A stretch of DNA of 64,000 nucleotides from Yersinia hibernica (GCF_004124235.1 NZ_CP032487.1:868001-932000); one strand, 5' to 3'. Shown: positions 27,099 through 37,759, counted from the first letter of the stretch. Notes: generated by a model not told the origin, from the letters alone. A program made the numbers and translations.

Positions 27099-27794
27099 TA
27101 TTGCTTCCTCTGTCGTTGTCACTTTTAGCTGGCTAAACGGGTGCCTTTTGCTATGCGTAATGTTTTTACTACATTGTTGTATTATTTTGTTTACGGTTGC
27201 TTTATATGGAATTTACTAGCTTGGCTACCGTTTAAAAGAGAATAGTGGTAGGCGAGAATTATTGCATCTGGTTTTTATTTTAATCGGCGAATTTTTGGTC
27301 GAAATGCGAAGAAAAATGTTGATGCGTGATCAAGCTGTTGTTTCCCGAAAAGGTAATAAGGCATGTTTTCAGTACAAAAAACCGCCAAAGGGTTGTTTTT
27401 GTAATGGTCATATCAGTGTTGGGGAACATCAAGGAGGGATTACAGATTTTTCTTGCTTATAATTGAATTTAAATTCATTAAAATTAACTATAAATTCATA
27501 AATAAAATAACTATAACGCTTCAGCTTGCCTAAAAATCCGTTTCATAAAAGTTAAAACTTGTCGGCCGCAGGTAATGGTATTACCACCGCTACGTTATCA
27601 CTTTGCACTGCTTTTTTAGTAAAGTTGTTAAAATGTGCTGGGTTTCATGATTTCGGTCAAGGTCCGTATGGACAGGTAGTGAATACTTTGTTACTTTATC
27701 GTCACGTTTTTGAAATTGGTATTACCAATTGACTGCGCGCTACTCGCAGAGACGATTCACTCAATACGGCTTACAGCGCGACTCATAATAAATT
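27099..27794. other. Divergent aroP-pdhR intergenic region
   Basis: This 696 bp stretch has no convincing gene. It holds the promoters of aroP (minus) and of the pdhR operon (plus). The only clear site is the PdhR box at 27714-27730. A 66-codon frame at 27262-27462 has no ribosome site or homologue that I recognise. The part at 27440-27540 is A+T rich. Confidence 0.7.
27714..27730. promoter_or_regulatory. PdhR operator
   Basis: AATTGGTATTACCAATT is a perfect 7-3-7 palindrome matching the known PdhR consensus (ATTGGTnnnACCAAT). It lies 64 bp before the pdhR start. PdhR bound here represses pdhR-aceE-aceF, and pyruvate releases it, so the operon is autoregulated. Confidence 0.9.
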
Positions 27795-28559
27795 ATGGCC
27801 TACAACAAAATACGTCAGCCCAAACTATCAGATGTCATCGAGCAACAGCTCGAATATCTGATCTTGGAAGGGACGCTACGCCCAGGGGAGAAATTACTGC
27901 CCGAGCGCGAGTTGGCGAAGCAGTTTGATGTTTCCCGCCCTTCATTGCGAGAAGCAATCCAGCGCTTAGAAGCTAAAGGGCTGCTGTTGCGCCGTCAGGG
28001 CGGTGGTACTTTCGTGCAAACCAATCTGTGGCAAAGCTTTAGCGATCCGCTGGCTGAACTGCTGGCCGACCATCCAGAATCACAATTCGACCTGTTAGAA
28101 ACCCGTCATGCCCTCGAGGGTGTTGCTGCTTATTATGCTGCACTGCGCGGTACTGATGAAGATCTGCAACGTATTCGTGAATGTCATACTGTTATCCAAC
28201 AAGCACAGGACAACGGCGACTTGGATGCCGAGGCTGATGCAGTTATGCAGTATCAAGTCGCTGTCACAGAAGCCGCACATAATGTGGTTTTACTGCATTT
28301 ACTGCGTTGCATGGGGCCAATGCTGGAACAAAACGTTAAACAAAACTTTGAACTGCTTTACTCGCGCCGCGAAATGCTGGCAACGGTGAGCAGTCACCGC
28401 GCCGGGATTTTTGAGGCGATTGTGGCACGCGAGCCAGAGAAAGCCCGCGAAGCTTCACACCGTCACTTGGCGTTTATTGAGGAGATTCTGTTGGACCTCA
28501 GTCGGGAGCACAGTCGCCGTGAGCGATCTTTGCGTCGGCTCCAACAGCGCAAGGATTAG
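27795..28559 (+). CDS. pdhR: Pyruvate dehydrogenase complex repressor PdhR
   Basis: This 254-residue GntR/FadR-type regulator senses pyruvate. The winged helix lies at about residues 9-75 ([34 protein letters not shown] ... [18 protein letters not shown]). The C-terminal FCD domain has the pattern D.L..R..LE and metal-binding-type histidines (AAHN, SSHRAG, SHRHL). It is the first gene of the operon with aceE and aceF. Its own operator lies just upstream. Confidence 0.96.
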   Translation: MAYNKIRQPKLSDVIEQQLEYLILEGTLRPGEKLLPERELAKQFDVSRPSLREAIQRLEAKGLLLRRQGGGTFVQTNLWQSFSDPLAELLADHPESQFDLLETRHALEGVAAYYAALRGTDEDLQRIRECHTVIQQAQDNGDLDAEADAVMQYQVAVTEAAHNVVLLHLLRCMGPMLEQNVKQNFELLYSRREMLATVSSHRAGIFEAIVAREPEKAREASHRHLAFIEEILLDLSREHSRRERSLRRLQQRKD

Positions 28560-28648
28560 AAACGAATCATTCAGGTTGCGCCTTAGCAAGACCTCAATAA
28601 CTCGTTTTGGATTCTCATTTGAGAATTATTAGCGGCAACTAAACTGAT

Positions 28649-28719
28649 GGGCCTATCTTCCGGTGTTTTCACCAGGGCACGTGCTTTAGCCCCGGGTTAA
28701 AGCACAGGAAGATAGGCTC
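28649..28719 (+). promoter_or_regulatory. Three-way-junction RNA element before aceE
   Basis: This is nested inverted repeats in the pdhR-aceE spacer. The outer arms GGGCCTATCTTCC (28649-28661) and GGAAGATAGGCTC (28707-28719) pair over 13 positions with one G-U pair. Inside are a hairpin GGTG-TTTT-CACC (28662-28673) and a hairpin with arms GTGCTTTA (28681-28688) and TAAAGCAC (28698-28705). Folded as RNA this is a Y-shaped structure ending 36 bases before the aceE start. There is no T-run, so it is not a simple terminator. A role in RNA processing, stability or aceE translation is inferred. Confidence 0.65.
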
Positions 28720-28755
28720 CAAATAAACCATTAGAAACAGATAAGGAATACCACC

Positions 28756-31419
28756 ATGTCAGAACGTTTAAATAATGACGTGGATCCGATCGAAACCCGC
28801 GACTGGCTACAGGCGATCGAATCGGTCATCCGTGAAGAGGGTGTTGAGCGTGCTCAGTATCTGATTGATCAGGTTTTGGGCGAAGCCCGTAAAGGTGGTG
28901 TGAGTGTTGCAGCTGGTTCAGCCAGCCGTGATTACATCAACACTATCGCAGTAGAAGATCAACCCGCTTACCCTGGCAACTTGGATCTGGAACGTCGCAT
29001 TCGTTCTGCTATCCGTTGGAATGCCGTGATGACCGTGTTGCGCGCATCGAAGAAAGATCTGGATTTGGGCGGCCATATGGCATCCTTCCAGTCTTCCGCG
29101 ACCTTCTACGAAGTCTGCTTCAACCACTTCTTCCGTGCTCGTAACCCAAAAGACGGCGGCGATCTGGTTTACTTCCAAGGCCACATCTCTCCGGGCGTGT
29201 ACGCACGTGCTTTCCTTGAAGGCCGTTTGACACAAGAACAGATGGATAACTTCCGTCAAGAAGTTGACGGTAAGGGCCTGTCTTCTTACCCGCACCCGAA
29301 ATTGATGCCTGAGTTCTGGCAATTCCCGACTGTCTCTATGGGCCTGGGCCCAATCAGTGCAATCTATCAGGCCAAGTTCCTGAAATACTTGTCTCACCGT
29401 GGTCTGAAAGACACTTCAGCACAGACCGTGTACGCCTTCTTAGGTGACGGCGAGATGGATGAGCCAGAATCTAAAGGTGCGATCACCATCGCGACCCGTG
29501 AAAAACTGGATAACTTGGTCTTTGTTATCAACTGTAACTTGCAGCGCCTTGATGGCCCGGTAACAGGTAACGGCAAGATTATTAATGAGCTGGAAGGTAT
29601 CTTCAGTGGTGCTGGCTGGCAGGTTCTGAAAGTCATCTGGGGAAGTCGTTGGGATGAGCTGCTGCGTAAAGATACCAGCGGTAAACTGATCCAATTGATG
29701 AATGAAACTCTGGATGGCGACTACCAGACTTTCAAATCCAAAGATGGCGCTTATGTGCGCGAACACTTCTTCGGCCGTTTCCCAGAAACTGCGGCATTAG
29801 TGAAAGACATGTCTGATGACGAGATCTGGTCGCTGAACCGCGGTGGTCATGATCCGAAGAAAGTCTTTGCAGCACTGAAAAAAGCACAAGAAACCACTGG
29901 CAAACCGACGGTTATCCTGGCCCATACCATTAAAGGTTACGGCATGGGTGAAACTGCGGAAGGTAAAAACATCGCTCACCAGGTGAAGAAAATGAACATG
30001 GAAGGGGTTCACCACTTCCGTGACCGTTTCAATGTGCCGGTGGCTGATGCTGATATCGAAAAGCTGCCATACATTACCTTCGAGAAAGATTCTGAAGAGT
30101 ACAAATATCTGCATGAACGTCGTCAGGCGCTGGAAGGCTATGTGCCAACGCGTATGCCTAAGTTCACTGAGAAACTGGAAATTCCAGCATTGTCAGATTT
30201 CAGCTCCTTGCTGGAAGAGCAGAATAAAGAAATTTCTACCACTATCGCTTTCGTGCGTGTGCTGAACGTGATGCTGAAGAACAAATCGATTAAAGATCGC
30301 ATTGTTCCAATCATCGCCGATGAAGCCCGTACTTTCGGTATGGAAGGTCTGTTCCGTCAGATTGGTATTTACAGCCCGAATGGTCAGCAGTACACCCCGC
30401 AAGACCGTGAGCAAGTGGCATATTACAAAGAAGACGAAAAAGGCCAGATCCTGCAAGAAGGTATCAACGAACTGGGTGCCGCTTCTTCATGGCTGGCTGC
30501 TGCGACTTCATACAGCACCAATGACCTGCCAATGATCCCGTTCTATATTTACTACTCAATGTTTGGTTTCCAGCGTATCGGCGACCTGTGCTGGGCGGCG
30601 GGTGACCAACAGGCGCGCGGCTTCCTGATCGGCGGTACTTCAGGCCGTACCACACTGAACGGCGAAGGTCTGCAACACGAAGATGGTCACAGCCATATTC
30701 AGTCACTGACTATCCCGAACTGTATCTCTTACGATCCAGCTTATGCTTATGAAGTGGCAGTCATCATGCATGATGGCCTCGAGCGTATGTATGGCGAAGC
30801 GCAGGAAAACGTTTATTACTACCTGACCACGCTGAACGAAAACTACCACATGCCAGCCATGCCGCAGGGCGCAGAAGAGGGTATCCGCAAAGGTATCTAC
30901 AAACTGGAAACTGTTGCAGGTAGCAAAGGCAAAGTGCAGTTGATGAGCTCGGGTTCTATTTTGCGCCACGTGCGTGAAGCGGCGCAGATTCTGGCTAACG
31001 ACTACGGCGTAGGTTCTGATGTGTACAGCGTAACCTCATTCACTGAACTGGCTCGTGATGGTCAAGACTGTGAGCGTTGGAACATGCTGCATCCAACCGA
31101 AACGCCGCGTGTTCCTTATGTGGCTCAGGTGATGAATGACGCACCAGCGGTTGCTTCAACTGACTACATGAAGTTGTTCGCTGAACAGATTCGTAACTTC
31201 ATTCCAGCTAGCGAGTTCCGCGTTCTGGGTACCGATGGTTTCGGCCGCTCTGACAGCCGTGAGAATCTGCGTCACCACTTTGAAGTAGATGCTTCTTACG
31301 TTGTGGTTGCCGCTCTGGGTGAATTGGCTAAACGCGGTGACATCGACACCAGCGTAGTTGCGCAAGCAATTACTAAGTTTGGTATCGACGCCGATAAAGT
31401 TAACCCGCGTCTGGCATAA
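28756..31419 (+). CDS. aceE: Pyruvate dehydrogenase E1 component
   Basis: This 887-residue thiamine diphosphate enzyme decarboxylates pyruvate and passes the acetyl group to lipoyl-E2. It has the same length as E. coli AceE and begins [21 protein letters not shown]. The thiamine diphosphate motif starts at [10 protein letters not shown] (about residue 230) and ends with [19 protein letters not shown]. The transketolase-like central region includes [15 protein letters not shown]. The site AAGGAATACC precedes the ATG. It forms an operon with pdhR and aceF. Confidence 0.98.
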   Translation: MSERLNNDVDPIETRDWLQAIESVIREEGVERAQYLIDQVLGEARKGGVSVAAGSASRDYINTIAVEDQPAYPGNLDLERRIRSAIRWNAVMTVLRASKKDLDLGGHMASFQSSATFYEVCFNHFFRARNPKDGGDLVYFQGHISPGVYARAFLEGRLTQEQMDNFRQEVDGKGLSSYPHPKLMPEFWQFPTVSMGLGPISAIYQAKFLKYLSHRGLKDTSAQTVYAFLGDGEMDEPESKGAITIATREKLDNLVFVINCNLQRLDGPVTGNGKIINELEGIFSGAGWQVLKVIWGSRWDELLRKDTSGKLIQLMNETLDGDYQTFKSKDGAYVREHFFGRFPETAALVKDMSDDEIWSLNRGGHDPKKVFAALKKAQETTGKPTVILAHTIKGYGMGETAEGKNIAHQVKKMNMEGVHHFRDRFNVPVADADIEKLPYITFEKDSEEYKYLHERRQALEGYVPTRMPKFTEKLEIPALSDFSSLLEEQNKEISTTIAFVRVLNVMLKNKSIKDRIVPIIADEARTFGMEGLFRQIGIYSPNGQQYTPQDREQVAYYKEDEKGQILQEGINELGAASSWLAAATSYSTNDLPMIPFYIYYSMFGFQRIGDLCWAAGDQQARGFLIGGTSGRTTLNGEGLQHEDGHSHIQSLTIPNCISYDPAYAYEVAVIMHDGLERMYGEAQENVYYYLTTLNENYHMPAMPQGAEEGIRKGIYKLETVAGSKGKVQLMSSGSILRHVREAAQILANDYGVGSDVYSVTSFTELARDGQDCERWNMLHPTETPRVPYVAQVMNDAPAVASTDYMKLFAEQIRNFIPASEFRVLGTDGFGRSDSRENLRHHFEVDASYVVVAALGELAKRGDIDTSVVAQAITKFGIDADKVNPRLA

Positions 31420-31433
31420 GAGGTAAAGAACAA

Positions 31434-33302
31434 ATGGCTATTGAAATTAACGTACCAGACATCGGTGCAGATGAAGTGGAAGTCACCGAAATTATGGTGA
31501 AAGTAGGCGATACCGTAGAAGCGGAACAATCGCTTATCACCGTTGAGGGTGATAAAGCTTCCATGGAAGTCCCTTCACCGCAGGCGGGTGTAGTTAAAGA
31601 GATCAAAATTGCTGTGGGCGATAAAGTCGCAACCGGCAAACTGATTATGGTCTTCGAAGCAGCAGGTGGTGCAGCGGCTCCTCTCAAAGCAGAAGAGCAG
31701 CCAGCGGCAGCAGCTCCGGTGGCAGCGCCAGCGGCATCAGCGGCTAAAAACGTTGAAGTGCCAGATATCGGTGATGACGAAGTTGAAGTCACTGAAGTGA
31801 TGGTGAAAGTGGGCGACACTGTTGCCGCTGAACAATCGCTGATCACTGTTGAAGGTGACAAGGCTTCCATGGAAGTCCCTGCTCCTTTCGCGGGTATCGT
31901 GAAAGAGATCAAAATCAACACCGGCGATAAAGTGAAAACCGGTTCTCTGATCATGGTGTTCGAAGTGGAAGGCGCAGCACCTGCGGCCGCTTCAGCTCCA
32001 GCTCCGCAATCAGCAGCACCAGCAGCTTCTGCGGCTAAAAATGTTGAAGTGCCTGATATCGGCGGTGACGAAGTTGAAGTGACTGAAGTGATGGTGAAAG
32101 TGGGCGATAAAGTGGCCGCTGAACAATCACTGATTACCGTTGAGGGCGACAAAGCCTCAATGGAAGTGCCAGCACCATTTGCCGGCACGGTGAAAGAGAT
32201 CAAAATCAGCACCGGCGATAAAGTGAAAACCGGCTCTCTGATTATGGTGTTTGAAGTCGAAGGTGCGGCTCCTGCTGCTACCGCTAGCGCGGCTCCTGCT
32301 CAGCAAGCGGCTCCTGCTGCAGCACCGGCTAAAGCGGCCGCCGCACCGGCAGCCAGCAAAAGCGAGTTTGCTGAGAATGATGCCTACGTGCATGCCACGC
32401 CGGTTATCCGTCGTCTGGCCCGTGAATTCGGTGTGAATCTGGCGAAAGTGAAAGGGACTGGCCGTAAGGGCCGTATCCTGCGCGAAGACGTTCAGGCTTA
32501 CGTGAAAGATGCGGTCAAACGCGCAGAAGCAGCACCGGCTGCGACTGGTGGCGGTCTGCCAGGTATGTTGCCTTGGCCGAAAGTGGACTTCAGCAAGTTC
32601 GGCGAAATCGAAGAAGTGGAATTGGGGCGTATCCAGAAAATCTCTGGTGCTAACCTGAGCCGCAACTGGGTGATGATCCCGCATGTGACTCACTTCGACA
32701 AAACTGATATCACCGATCTGGAAGCGTTCCGTAAGCTGCAAAACGACGAAGCCGCCAAGCGTAAGCTGGACGTGAAGTTCACTCCAGTGGTGTTCATCAT
32801 GAAAGCCGCTGCTGCTGCTCTTGAACAGATGCCACGTTTCAACAGCTCACTGTCCGAAGATGGCCAGAAACTGACGCTGAAGAAATACATCAATATCGGC
32901 GTGGCGGTAGATACGCCAAATGGTCTGGTCGTTCCGGTATTCAAGGATGTGAATAAGAAAAGCATCACTGAATTGTCCCGTGAACTGATGGCTATCTCCA
33001 AGAAAGCGCGTGATGGCAAGCTGACCGCTGGTGAAATGCAGGGCGGTTGTTTCACTATCTCAAGCTTAGGTGGTATCGGGACAACTCACTTCGCGCCGAT
33101 TGTTAATGCGCCGGAAGTGGCTATCCTCGGTGTCTCCAAGTCTGCGATAGAGCCAGTCTGGAACGGTAAAGAGTTCACTCCGCGTCTCATGATGCCAATG
33201 TCACTCTCCTTTGACCACCGTGTGATTGACGGTGCTGATGGTGCGCGCTTTATCACCATCATCAACAACATGTTATCCGACATTCGCCGTCTGGTGATGT
33301 AA
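31434..33302 (+). CDS. aceF: Pyruvate dehydrogenase E2, dihydrolipoyl acetyltransferase
   Basis: This 622-residue core of the pyruvate dehydrogenase complex transfers the acetyl group to CoA. Three lipoyl domains lie at the N-terminus with the lipoylated lysines K41, K143 and K240, each in [10 protein letters not shown]. They are joined by alanine-proline-rich linkers. A subunit-binding domain ([29 protein letters not shown]) and the catalytic domain follow, with H595 and D599 in [11 protein letters not shown]. The gene starts 14 bases after aceE. The lipoyl domains are near repeats at DNA level. Confidence 0.98.
   Translation: MAIEINVPDIGADEVEVTEIMVKVGDTVEAEQSLITVEGDKASMEVPSPQAGVVKEIKIAVGDKVATGKLIMVFEAAGGAAAPLKAEEQPAAAAPVAAPAASAAKNVEVPDIGDDEVEVTEVMVKVGDTVAAEQSLITVEGDKASMEVPAPFAGIVKEIKINTGDKVKTGSLIMVFEVEGAAPAAASAPAPQSAAPAASAAKNVEVPDIGGDEVEVTEVMVKVGDKVAAEQSLITVEGDKASMEVPAPFAGTVKEIKISTGDKVKTGSLIMVFEVEGAAPAATASAAPAQQAAPAAAPAKAAAAPAASKSEFAENDAYVHATPVIRRLAREFGVNLAKVKGTGRKGRILREDVQAYVKDAVKRAEAAPAATGGGLPGMLPWPKVDFSKFGEIEEVELGRIQKISGANLSRNWVMIPHVTHFDKTDITDLEAFRKLQNDEAAKRKLDVKFTPVVFIMKAAAAALEQMPRFNSSLSEDGQKLTLKKYINIGVAVDTPNGLVVPVFKDVNKKSITELSRELMAISKKARDGKLTAGEMQGGCFTISSLGGIGTTHFAPIVNAPEVAILGVSKSAIEPVWNGKEFTPRLMMPMSLSFDHRVIDGADGARFITIINNMLSDIRRLVM
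31440..32282 (+). repeat. Three direct repeats encoding lipoyl domains
   Basis: Segments starting near 31440, 31749 and 32040 encode the three lipoyl domains and are near identical over about 220 bases each, especially the second and third. Spacings are about 306 and 291 bp. Such repeats can recombine or undergo gene conversion. Confidence 0.85.
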
Positions 33303-33307
33303 TCGTC

Positions 33308-33336
33308 AAGGCCGGCTTCGTGCCGGCCTTGTTGTT
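33308..33336 (+). terminator. aceF terminator
   Basis: Arms AAGGCCGGC (33308-33316) and GCCGGCCTT (33322-33330), loop TTCGT, then GTTGTT. It lies 6 bases after the aceF stop and ends the pdhR-aceEF transcript. Confidence 0.8.
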
Positions 33337-33591
33337 ATACAGACAGATAAAGACACTTATATACCGAGTTTGTCGGGCTGTTACATTAGTCGACAAGGTT
33401 GTTGAGACACTCGTCACGTGATGCGGCTTTTCAGTTTGTTAACAATTCTGTAAACTTGCCGCGTGTCAGTATCCCTGAAAGTGTCTGTATCCAGGAATAG
33501 GCAAGAACGTCGCGGTGGATGGGGGCGTTATGAAATTAATTAGCCTAAAAAATGATGTCAGACCCGCCGGACAAACAATTAAGAGGTCATG

Positions 33592-35016
33592 ATGAGTACT
33601 GAAATTAAAACTCAGGTCGTGGTACTTGGGGCAGGCCCAGCAGGGTACTCTGCTGCTTTTCGTTGCGCGGATTTAGGTTTAGAAACCATTCTGGTTGAGC
33701 GTTATGCCACTCTCGGTGGTGTTTGCCTGAATGTGGGTTGTATCCCTTCGAAGGCACTGTTGCACGTTGCTAAAGTTATCGAAGAAGCCAAAGCATTGGC
33801 TGAACACGGTATCGTTTTTGGCGAGCCTAAGACTGATATTGATAAAGTCCGTGTCTGGAAAGAGAAAGTTATCAATCAGTTAACCGGTGGTTTGGCAGGT
33901 ATGGCTAAAGGCCGTAAAGTCAAAGTGGTTAACGGTTTGGGTAAATTTACTGGCGCGAACACCTTGGTTGTTGAGGGTGAAAATGGCCCAACGACCATCA
34001 CTTTCGATAACGCGATTATTGCGGCCGGTTCTCGCCCTATCCAACTGCCATTTATTCCTCATGAAGACCCACGTGTTTGGGACTCAACTGATGCACTGGC
34101 ACTGAAAACGGTCCCAGAACGTCTGCTGGTGATGGGCGGCGGTATCATTGGCCTGGAGATGGGGACGGTTTACCATGCCCTGGGTTCAAAAATTGATGTT
34201 GTTGAAATGGCCGACCAAGTTATTCCGGCGGCTGATAAAGACGTAGTGAAAGTCTTTACCAAACGCATTAGCAAGCAATTCAACCTGATGCTGGAAACCA
34301 AAGTGACCGCAGTAGAAGCCAAAGAAGACGGCATCTATGTCACGATGGAAGGCAAAAAAGCACCGGCAGAACCACAACGCTATGATGCGGTATTGGTTGC
34401 TATCGGCCGTGTCCCTAACGGTAAATTGTTGGATGCAGGTCAGGCTGGCGTTGAAGTTGACGAACGTGGTTTTATCCATGTTGATAAACAACTGCGCACC
34501 AATGTGCCGCACATTTTTGCCATCGGCGATATCGTCGGTCAGCCAATGCTGGCCCATAAAGGTGTTCACGAAGGCCACGTTGCCGCGGAAGTTATCTCTG
34601 GCATGAAGCATTACTTCGATCCGAAAGTTATTCCATCGATTGCGTACACGGAGCCAGAAGTCGCATGGGTGGGTTTGACCGAGAAAGAAGCAAAAGAAAA
34701 AGGCATCAGCTACGAGACATCCACCTTCCCGTGGGCGGCATCAGGCCGTGCTATCGCTTCTGATTGCGCCGATGGTATGACCAAGCTGATTTTCGACAAA
34801 GAGACTCACCGCATTATCGGTGGTGCCATTGTTGGGACTAACGGCGGTGAATTGTTGGGTGAAATCGGTCTGGCCATCGAGATGGGTTGTGATGCGGAAG
34901 ATATCGCATTGACCATCCATGCCCACCCAACGTTGCACGAATCTGTTGGTCTGGCTGCCGAGATTTACGAAGGTAGCATTACCGACTTACCTAACCCAAA
35001 AGCGAAAAAGAAATAA
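33592..35016 (+). CDS. lpd: Dihydrolipoyl dehydrogenase (E3)
   Basis: This 474-residue FAD enzyme reoxidises lipoamide in the pyruvate and 2-oxoglutarate dehydrogenase complexes and serves glycine cleavage. FAD-binding VVVLGAGPAGYSAAF is at the N-terminus, and the redox disulphide lies in GGVCLNVGCIPSKAL. The NAD site is MGGGIIGLEMG and the catalytic HAHPTLHE is near the C-terminus. Of two adjacent ATGs the second (33592) is chosen, because GAGG is 5 bases away and it matches E. coli. The 289 bp gap from aceF and its terminator indicate a separate promoter, as in E. coli. Confidence 0.97.
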   Translation: MSTEIKTQVVVLGAGPAGYSAAFRCADLGLETILVERYATLGGVCLNVGCIPSKALLHVAKVIEEAKALAEHGIVFGEPKTDIDKVRVWKEKVINQLTGGLAGMAKGRKVKVVNGLGKFTGANTLVVEGENGPTTITFDNAIIAAGSRPIQLPFIPHEDPRVWDSTDALALKTVPERLLVMGGGIIGLEMGTVYHALGSKIDVVEMADQVIPAADKDVVKVFTKRISKQFNLMLETKVTAVEAKEDGIYVTMEGKKAPAEPQRYDAVLVAIGRVPNGKLLDAGQAGVEVDERGFIHVDKQLRTNVPHIFAIGDIVGQPMLAHKGVHEGHVAAEVISGMKHYFDPKVIPSIAYTEPEVAWVGLTEKEAKEKGISYETSTFPWAASGRAIASDCADGMTKLIFDKETHRIIGGAIVGTNGGELLGEIGLAIEMGCDAEDIALTIHAHPTLHESVGLAAEIYEGSITDLPNPKAKKK

Positions 35017-35044
35017 TTTCTCATTGCTGATGTGGTTGCTAAAG

Positions 35045-35073
35045 CGGCTCCTGATAAGGGAGCCGTTTTTTTG
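35045..35073 (+). terminator. lpd terminator
   Basis: Arms CGGCTCC (35045-35051) and GGAGCCG (35059-35065) are followed by seven T. This is a strong intrinsic terminator 28 bases after lpd. Confidence 0.9.
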
Positions 35074-35183
35074 TCGGGCGAGATGATTTTTAATATCAAT
35101 ATACACTTGTGCGCCGGGCGCTGATTGAATAAGAAATATAGTTATTTCCCTGAGCTAATTCCCTGAGTTATAAAAGCGCTTTG

Positions 35184-36500
35184 TTAGTTAAGCTGAAACG
35201 GCGATGTTGGTGGCTCATCAGTGATGGCAAGCAGGCTAACTGCGAAAGTTGAGCCGTCTGCAGACTCCTCTACATCAGTAACCAAGAAGCGGCTCTTAGG
35301 TAAAAAAATGCGCTCTTCGTCTGGTTCATCAAGCAATTCACTGATATCCGTGCTGTTGCTACGCCCAATATAATATTTTATGGTATATTTTACATTGACT
35401 TGCCCATCGTCTAAATCGTCACTATTAAATTGAATAATGGTATCTTCATCCTCCGTGGTGCTGAAAAAAGAGTCTATTTGAATAGTTTCTTCAGGCTCTA
35501 CCGCAGATAAAAATTCATTACGCTCTCTGACTTCACCGCGGTATACTTCGGATATAATAGTATCTTCTTCAGCAGGAATATAGCCATCCTCTTTTAGTGA
35601 AATATTAATGTCAGAATGATTATCTAATGCGGTATATACTTCGGATAGTTCAACATCTAATTCATCACTTATATTTCCACTTCTCAGCGCATTATTTATC
35701 GCTACAAATCTGCCCTCCTGATAATTTCTAACGGCAAAGTATTCTCTGAAACTTATTCTTTCATGCACTGAGGTTGAATTATAGCGTCTAATTTCATCAT
35801 CAATATCTAACTCACTGTTATCTAATGTTTGTTTGCTGTATATACTCTCAATTTCTTCTTTTATATTGGCAACTTCATCTTGTTTTATGAGTTTTAATCG
35901 GTCTATTTTGTTTTTTTCTAGCGCTATCTCTCCTTCAATGTCATATACCTCTGTAGAATGAGAGCTATTCTGGCTTTGCAATAATTCTAGTTTGACTCTT
36001 TTAGTGCTTGGTTCCCCTAAAGTCGGGGGATTACTATCTCCCATTAAAACTCCAATTTTACCGTTTATCCGCTGTAACCGGCCTGAGATTTGGGGTTTAG
36101 GTTTGGGGCTAGGTGAGAGCAGCGGCACTCGCTCAGTATTTATATTTATCCGCGGCGGAGGTTGTGATACTACAATTCTCGGCTTGACGCCACGCATGAT
36201 AGGCTTGCTCCCAATACCGACTTTGAACCCCCTCGGCTGCGGCGTTGGCCCCATGGTCAATACACCGATACCGACTTCAAGAGCAACATCTTCGGCAGAT
36301 TGGGGGGGCGTTTTCCCCTGATCCTGGGGGACATGTCTACACGTAATACCTTGTTCCCATTTACAATGTCGTGATTGATAAGTTGACCAACTTTCTTTAT
36401 TAGATTGCCATACAGGTTTGACTTCGCGGGAATAGCCAGTGTTAGTCAATAATAATGTACACAGAATGGTTAATGATTTTACCTCTGAATTCATATTCAC
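35184..36500 (-). CDS. Secreted protein with ADP-ribosyltransferase-like domain
   Basis: This encodes 438 residues. A signal peptide is likely (about residues 1-24, ending TNTGYS). A proline-rich linker (about 85-165) and a coiled coil (about 185-225) follow. Residues 250-425 resemble the bacterial ADP-ribosyltransferase fold: YFAVRNYQEGRFVAINNALRSG, the R motif VYRGE (R321), the STS-type strand SFFSTTED (345-351) and EERIFLPKSRFLVTDVE (395-411). The last piece aligns with the E-x-E loop, but the second glutamate is arginine (R397). The gene is A+T richer than its neighbours, suggesting transfer. The fold is inferred from motif order, and activity is uncertain. Confidence 0.6.
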   Translation of the reverse strand: MNMNSEVKSLTILCTLLLTNTGYSREVKPVWQSNKESWSTYQSRHCKWEQGITCRHVPQDQGKTPPQSAEDVALEVGIGVLTMGPTPQPRGFKVGIGSKPIMRGVKPRIVVSQPPPRININTERVPLLSPSPKPKPQISGRLQRINGKIGVLMGDSNPPTLGEPSTKRVKLELLQSQNSSHSTEVYDIEGEIALEKNKIDRLKLIKQDEVANIKEEIESIYSKQTLDNSELDIDDEIRRYNSTSVHERISFREYFAVRNYQEGRFVAINNALRSGNISDELDVELSEVYTALDNHSDINISLKEDGYIPAEEDTIISEVYRGEVRERNEFLSAVEPEETIQIDSFFSTTEDEDTIIQFNSDDLDDGQVNVKYTIKYYIGRSNSTDISELLDEPDEERIFLPKSRFLVTDVEESADGSTFAVSLLAITDEPPTSPFQLN

Positions 36501-36653
36501 CTCTTAATCATTTGAATAACCCATTAGCTATATATATAACTGCCTATTGTTAGCCGATATCTAAAGGTAGTTTAAATCAAGGTGATATGTATATTCTATT
36601 TTATATAATAGATAATTTAATTTCTGAACATGAATAATTTATTATGCTGCTAA

Positions 36654-37661
36654 TTAAGGATAGATACCCTCACGAATTTGGCTGGGGGTGAGATTAAATG
36701 TTCGGCGCAGTGCGGTAGCAAAATTCGCCGAGCTGGTATAACCGGCAATAGTGGCCGCTTGATCAATACTGATACCCTCTTTCTGGAGGGCCAACATAGC
36801 GCGTTTCAAGCGGCAATGGCGCAAATATTCAAATACTGTAATGTTGTAGTTTTCGCGAAAACGCCGCTGTAATGTACTTTGGCTCATATTCACCAAGCGC
36901 GCTAACTCACTCATTGATAAGTGGTCGGCCTCGCCACTCTCCAACCAATCGCGTACTTGCTGAACACGGTTCAAGCCCCGTAATGACATTTTATTTTGTT
37001 GTTGGGCTTGCTGCTCCAGTGAACTAAAAGCTTCAATAATCAAACCGATACATTGAGTTTCCCACTGTAACCGCTCCAGTGGCGTTGAAAAAGGCGCGGC
37101 GCTGGCTATTTTCTGGGCGATGGCTTGAGCATTGATGGATGGACGCCACAAATGAATCGCCAAATGCTGCTGAGTAAAGTTGTACAGCGCGTCCCAACCG
37201 CCAGCTTGCGGCAGTAAATCACCATACAACCATTCGCGGTCAAAGGTGAGTGTTAGAGTGCGCTCATGGCTGTTGTTCTTACCGTGGCGAGTAAATAGGG
37301 TGTTTTCCGTTAATGACACCAGAGAGGCATCGCCTTTTTCCTGCAAATGCAGTTGCTTACCGCCAAATGAGATATGCGCGCTACCACTAACCACCATCGC
37401 CAGCTTCAGGGCGGGATTGAGCCGATTTTGCGTTTTAATATCATAGAGATTAGTGACGTTGGCGGTATGCAGAATCAGGTGTGGGTTCAAGCGCAACACC
37501 TGAAAATCGCCATATAATACCGGGTCAGTGGGCAATGATTTCGCTCCGCTCAACTGATAATCACTGGCAACTAAATTGGACTGCTGCACAATTTGGTCAC
37601 GGTAAATGGGTTTAGCTGAGGGGGACACATTGCGTAAATTATTTCTTTTCACCGCCGGCAT
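36654..37661 (-). CDS. AraC family regulator of siderophore uptake (PchR/YbtA-like)
   Basis: This encodes 335 residues. The C-terminal AraC domain has both helix-turn-helix motifs (LSMSELARLVNMSQSTLQRRFREN and IDQAATIAGYTSSANFATALRRTF ... TPSQIR). The N-terminal 200 residues form a sensor region of the PchR/YbtA type (PALKLAMVVSGSAHISFGG). The start is the ATG of MPAVKRNN, with GGAG upstream; the frame extends to 38006, but that part crosses the Fur box and the receptor gene. It is divergent from the TonB receptor and probably activates it when the matching siderophore is present. Confidence 0.87.
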   Translation of the reverse strand: MPAVKRNNLRNVSPSAKPIYRDQIVQQSNLVASDYQLSGAKSLPTDPVLYGDFQVLRLNPHLILHTANVTNLYDIKTQNRLNPALKLAMVVSGSAHISFGGKQLHLQEKGDASLVSLTENTLFTRHGKNNSHERTLTLTFDREWLYGDLLPQAGGWDALYNFTQQHLAIHLWRPSINAQAIAQKIASAAPFSTPLERLQWETQCIGLIIEAFSSLEQQAQQQNKMSLRGLNRVQQVRDWLESGEADHLSMSELARLVNMSQSTLQRRFRENYNITVFEYLRHCRLKRAMLALQKEGISIDQAATIAGYTSSANFATALRRTFNLTPSQIREGIYP

Positions 37662-37759
37662 AACAAATTCTCCACTGACATTGACGTTCTGACAAAGAGC
37701 TTTGCTGTTTACACAAACCTTTTTTCTGATGGCAAATGTAACAATTAGCAAGATGAATT

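Noticed and set aside
27099..27250. Possible TyrR boxes upstream of aroP
   Set aside because: Words such as TGTTTAC occur, but no TGTAAA-N6-TTTACA arrangement with acceptable mismatches was found.
27262..27462. 66-codon frame in the aroP-pdhR spacer
   Set aside because: No ribosome-binding site and unusual composition, and this spacer is regulatory in relatives.
31440..32282. CRISPR-like repeat array
   Set aside because: The repeats are about 220 bp coding units for lipoyl domains. No short repeat-spacer pattern was seen anywhere in the window.
31400..32741. Long antisense open frames across aceF (270 and 194 codons)
   Set aside because: They arise from the G+C-biased, alanine-rich repeat codons of aceF. 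They have low complexity, no ribosome sites and no recognisable homologue.
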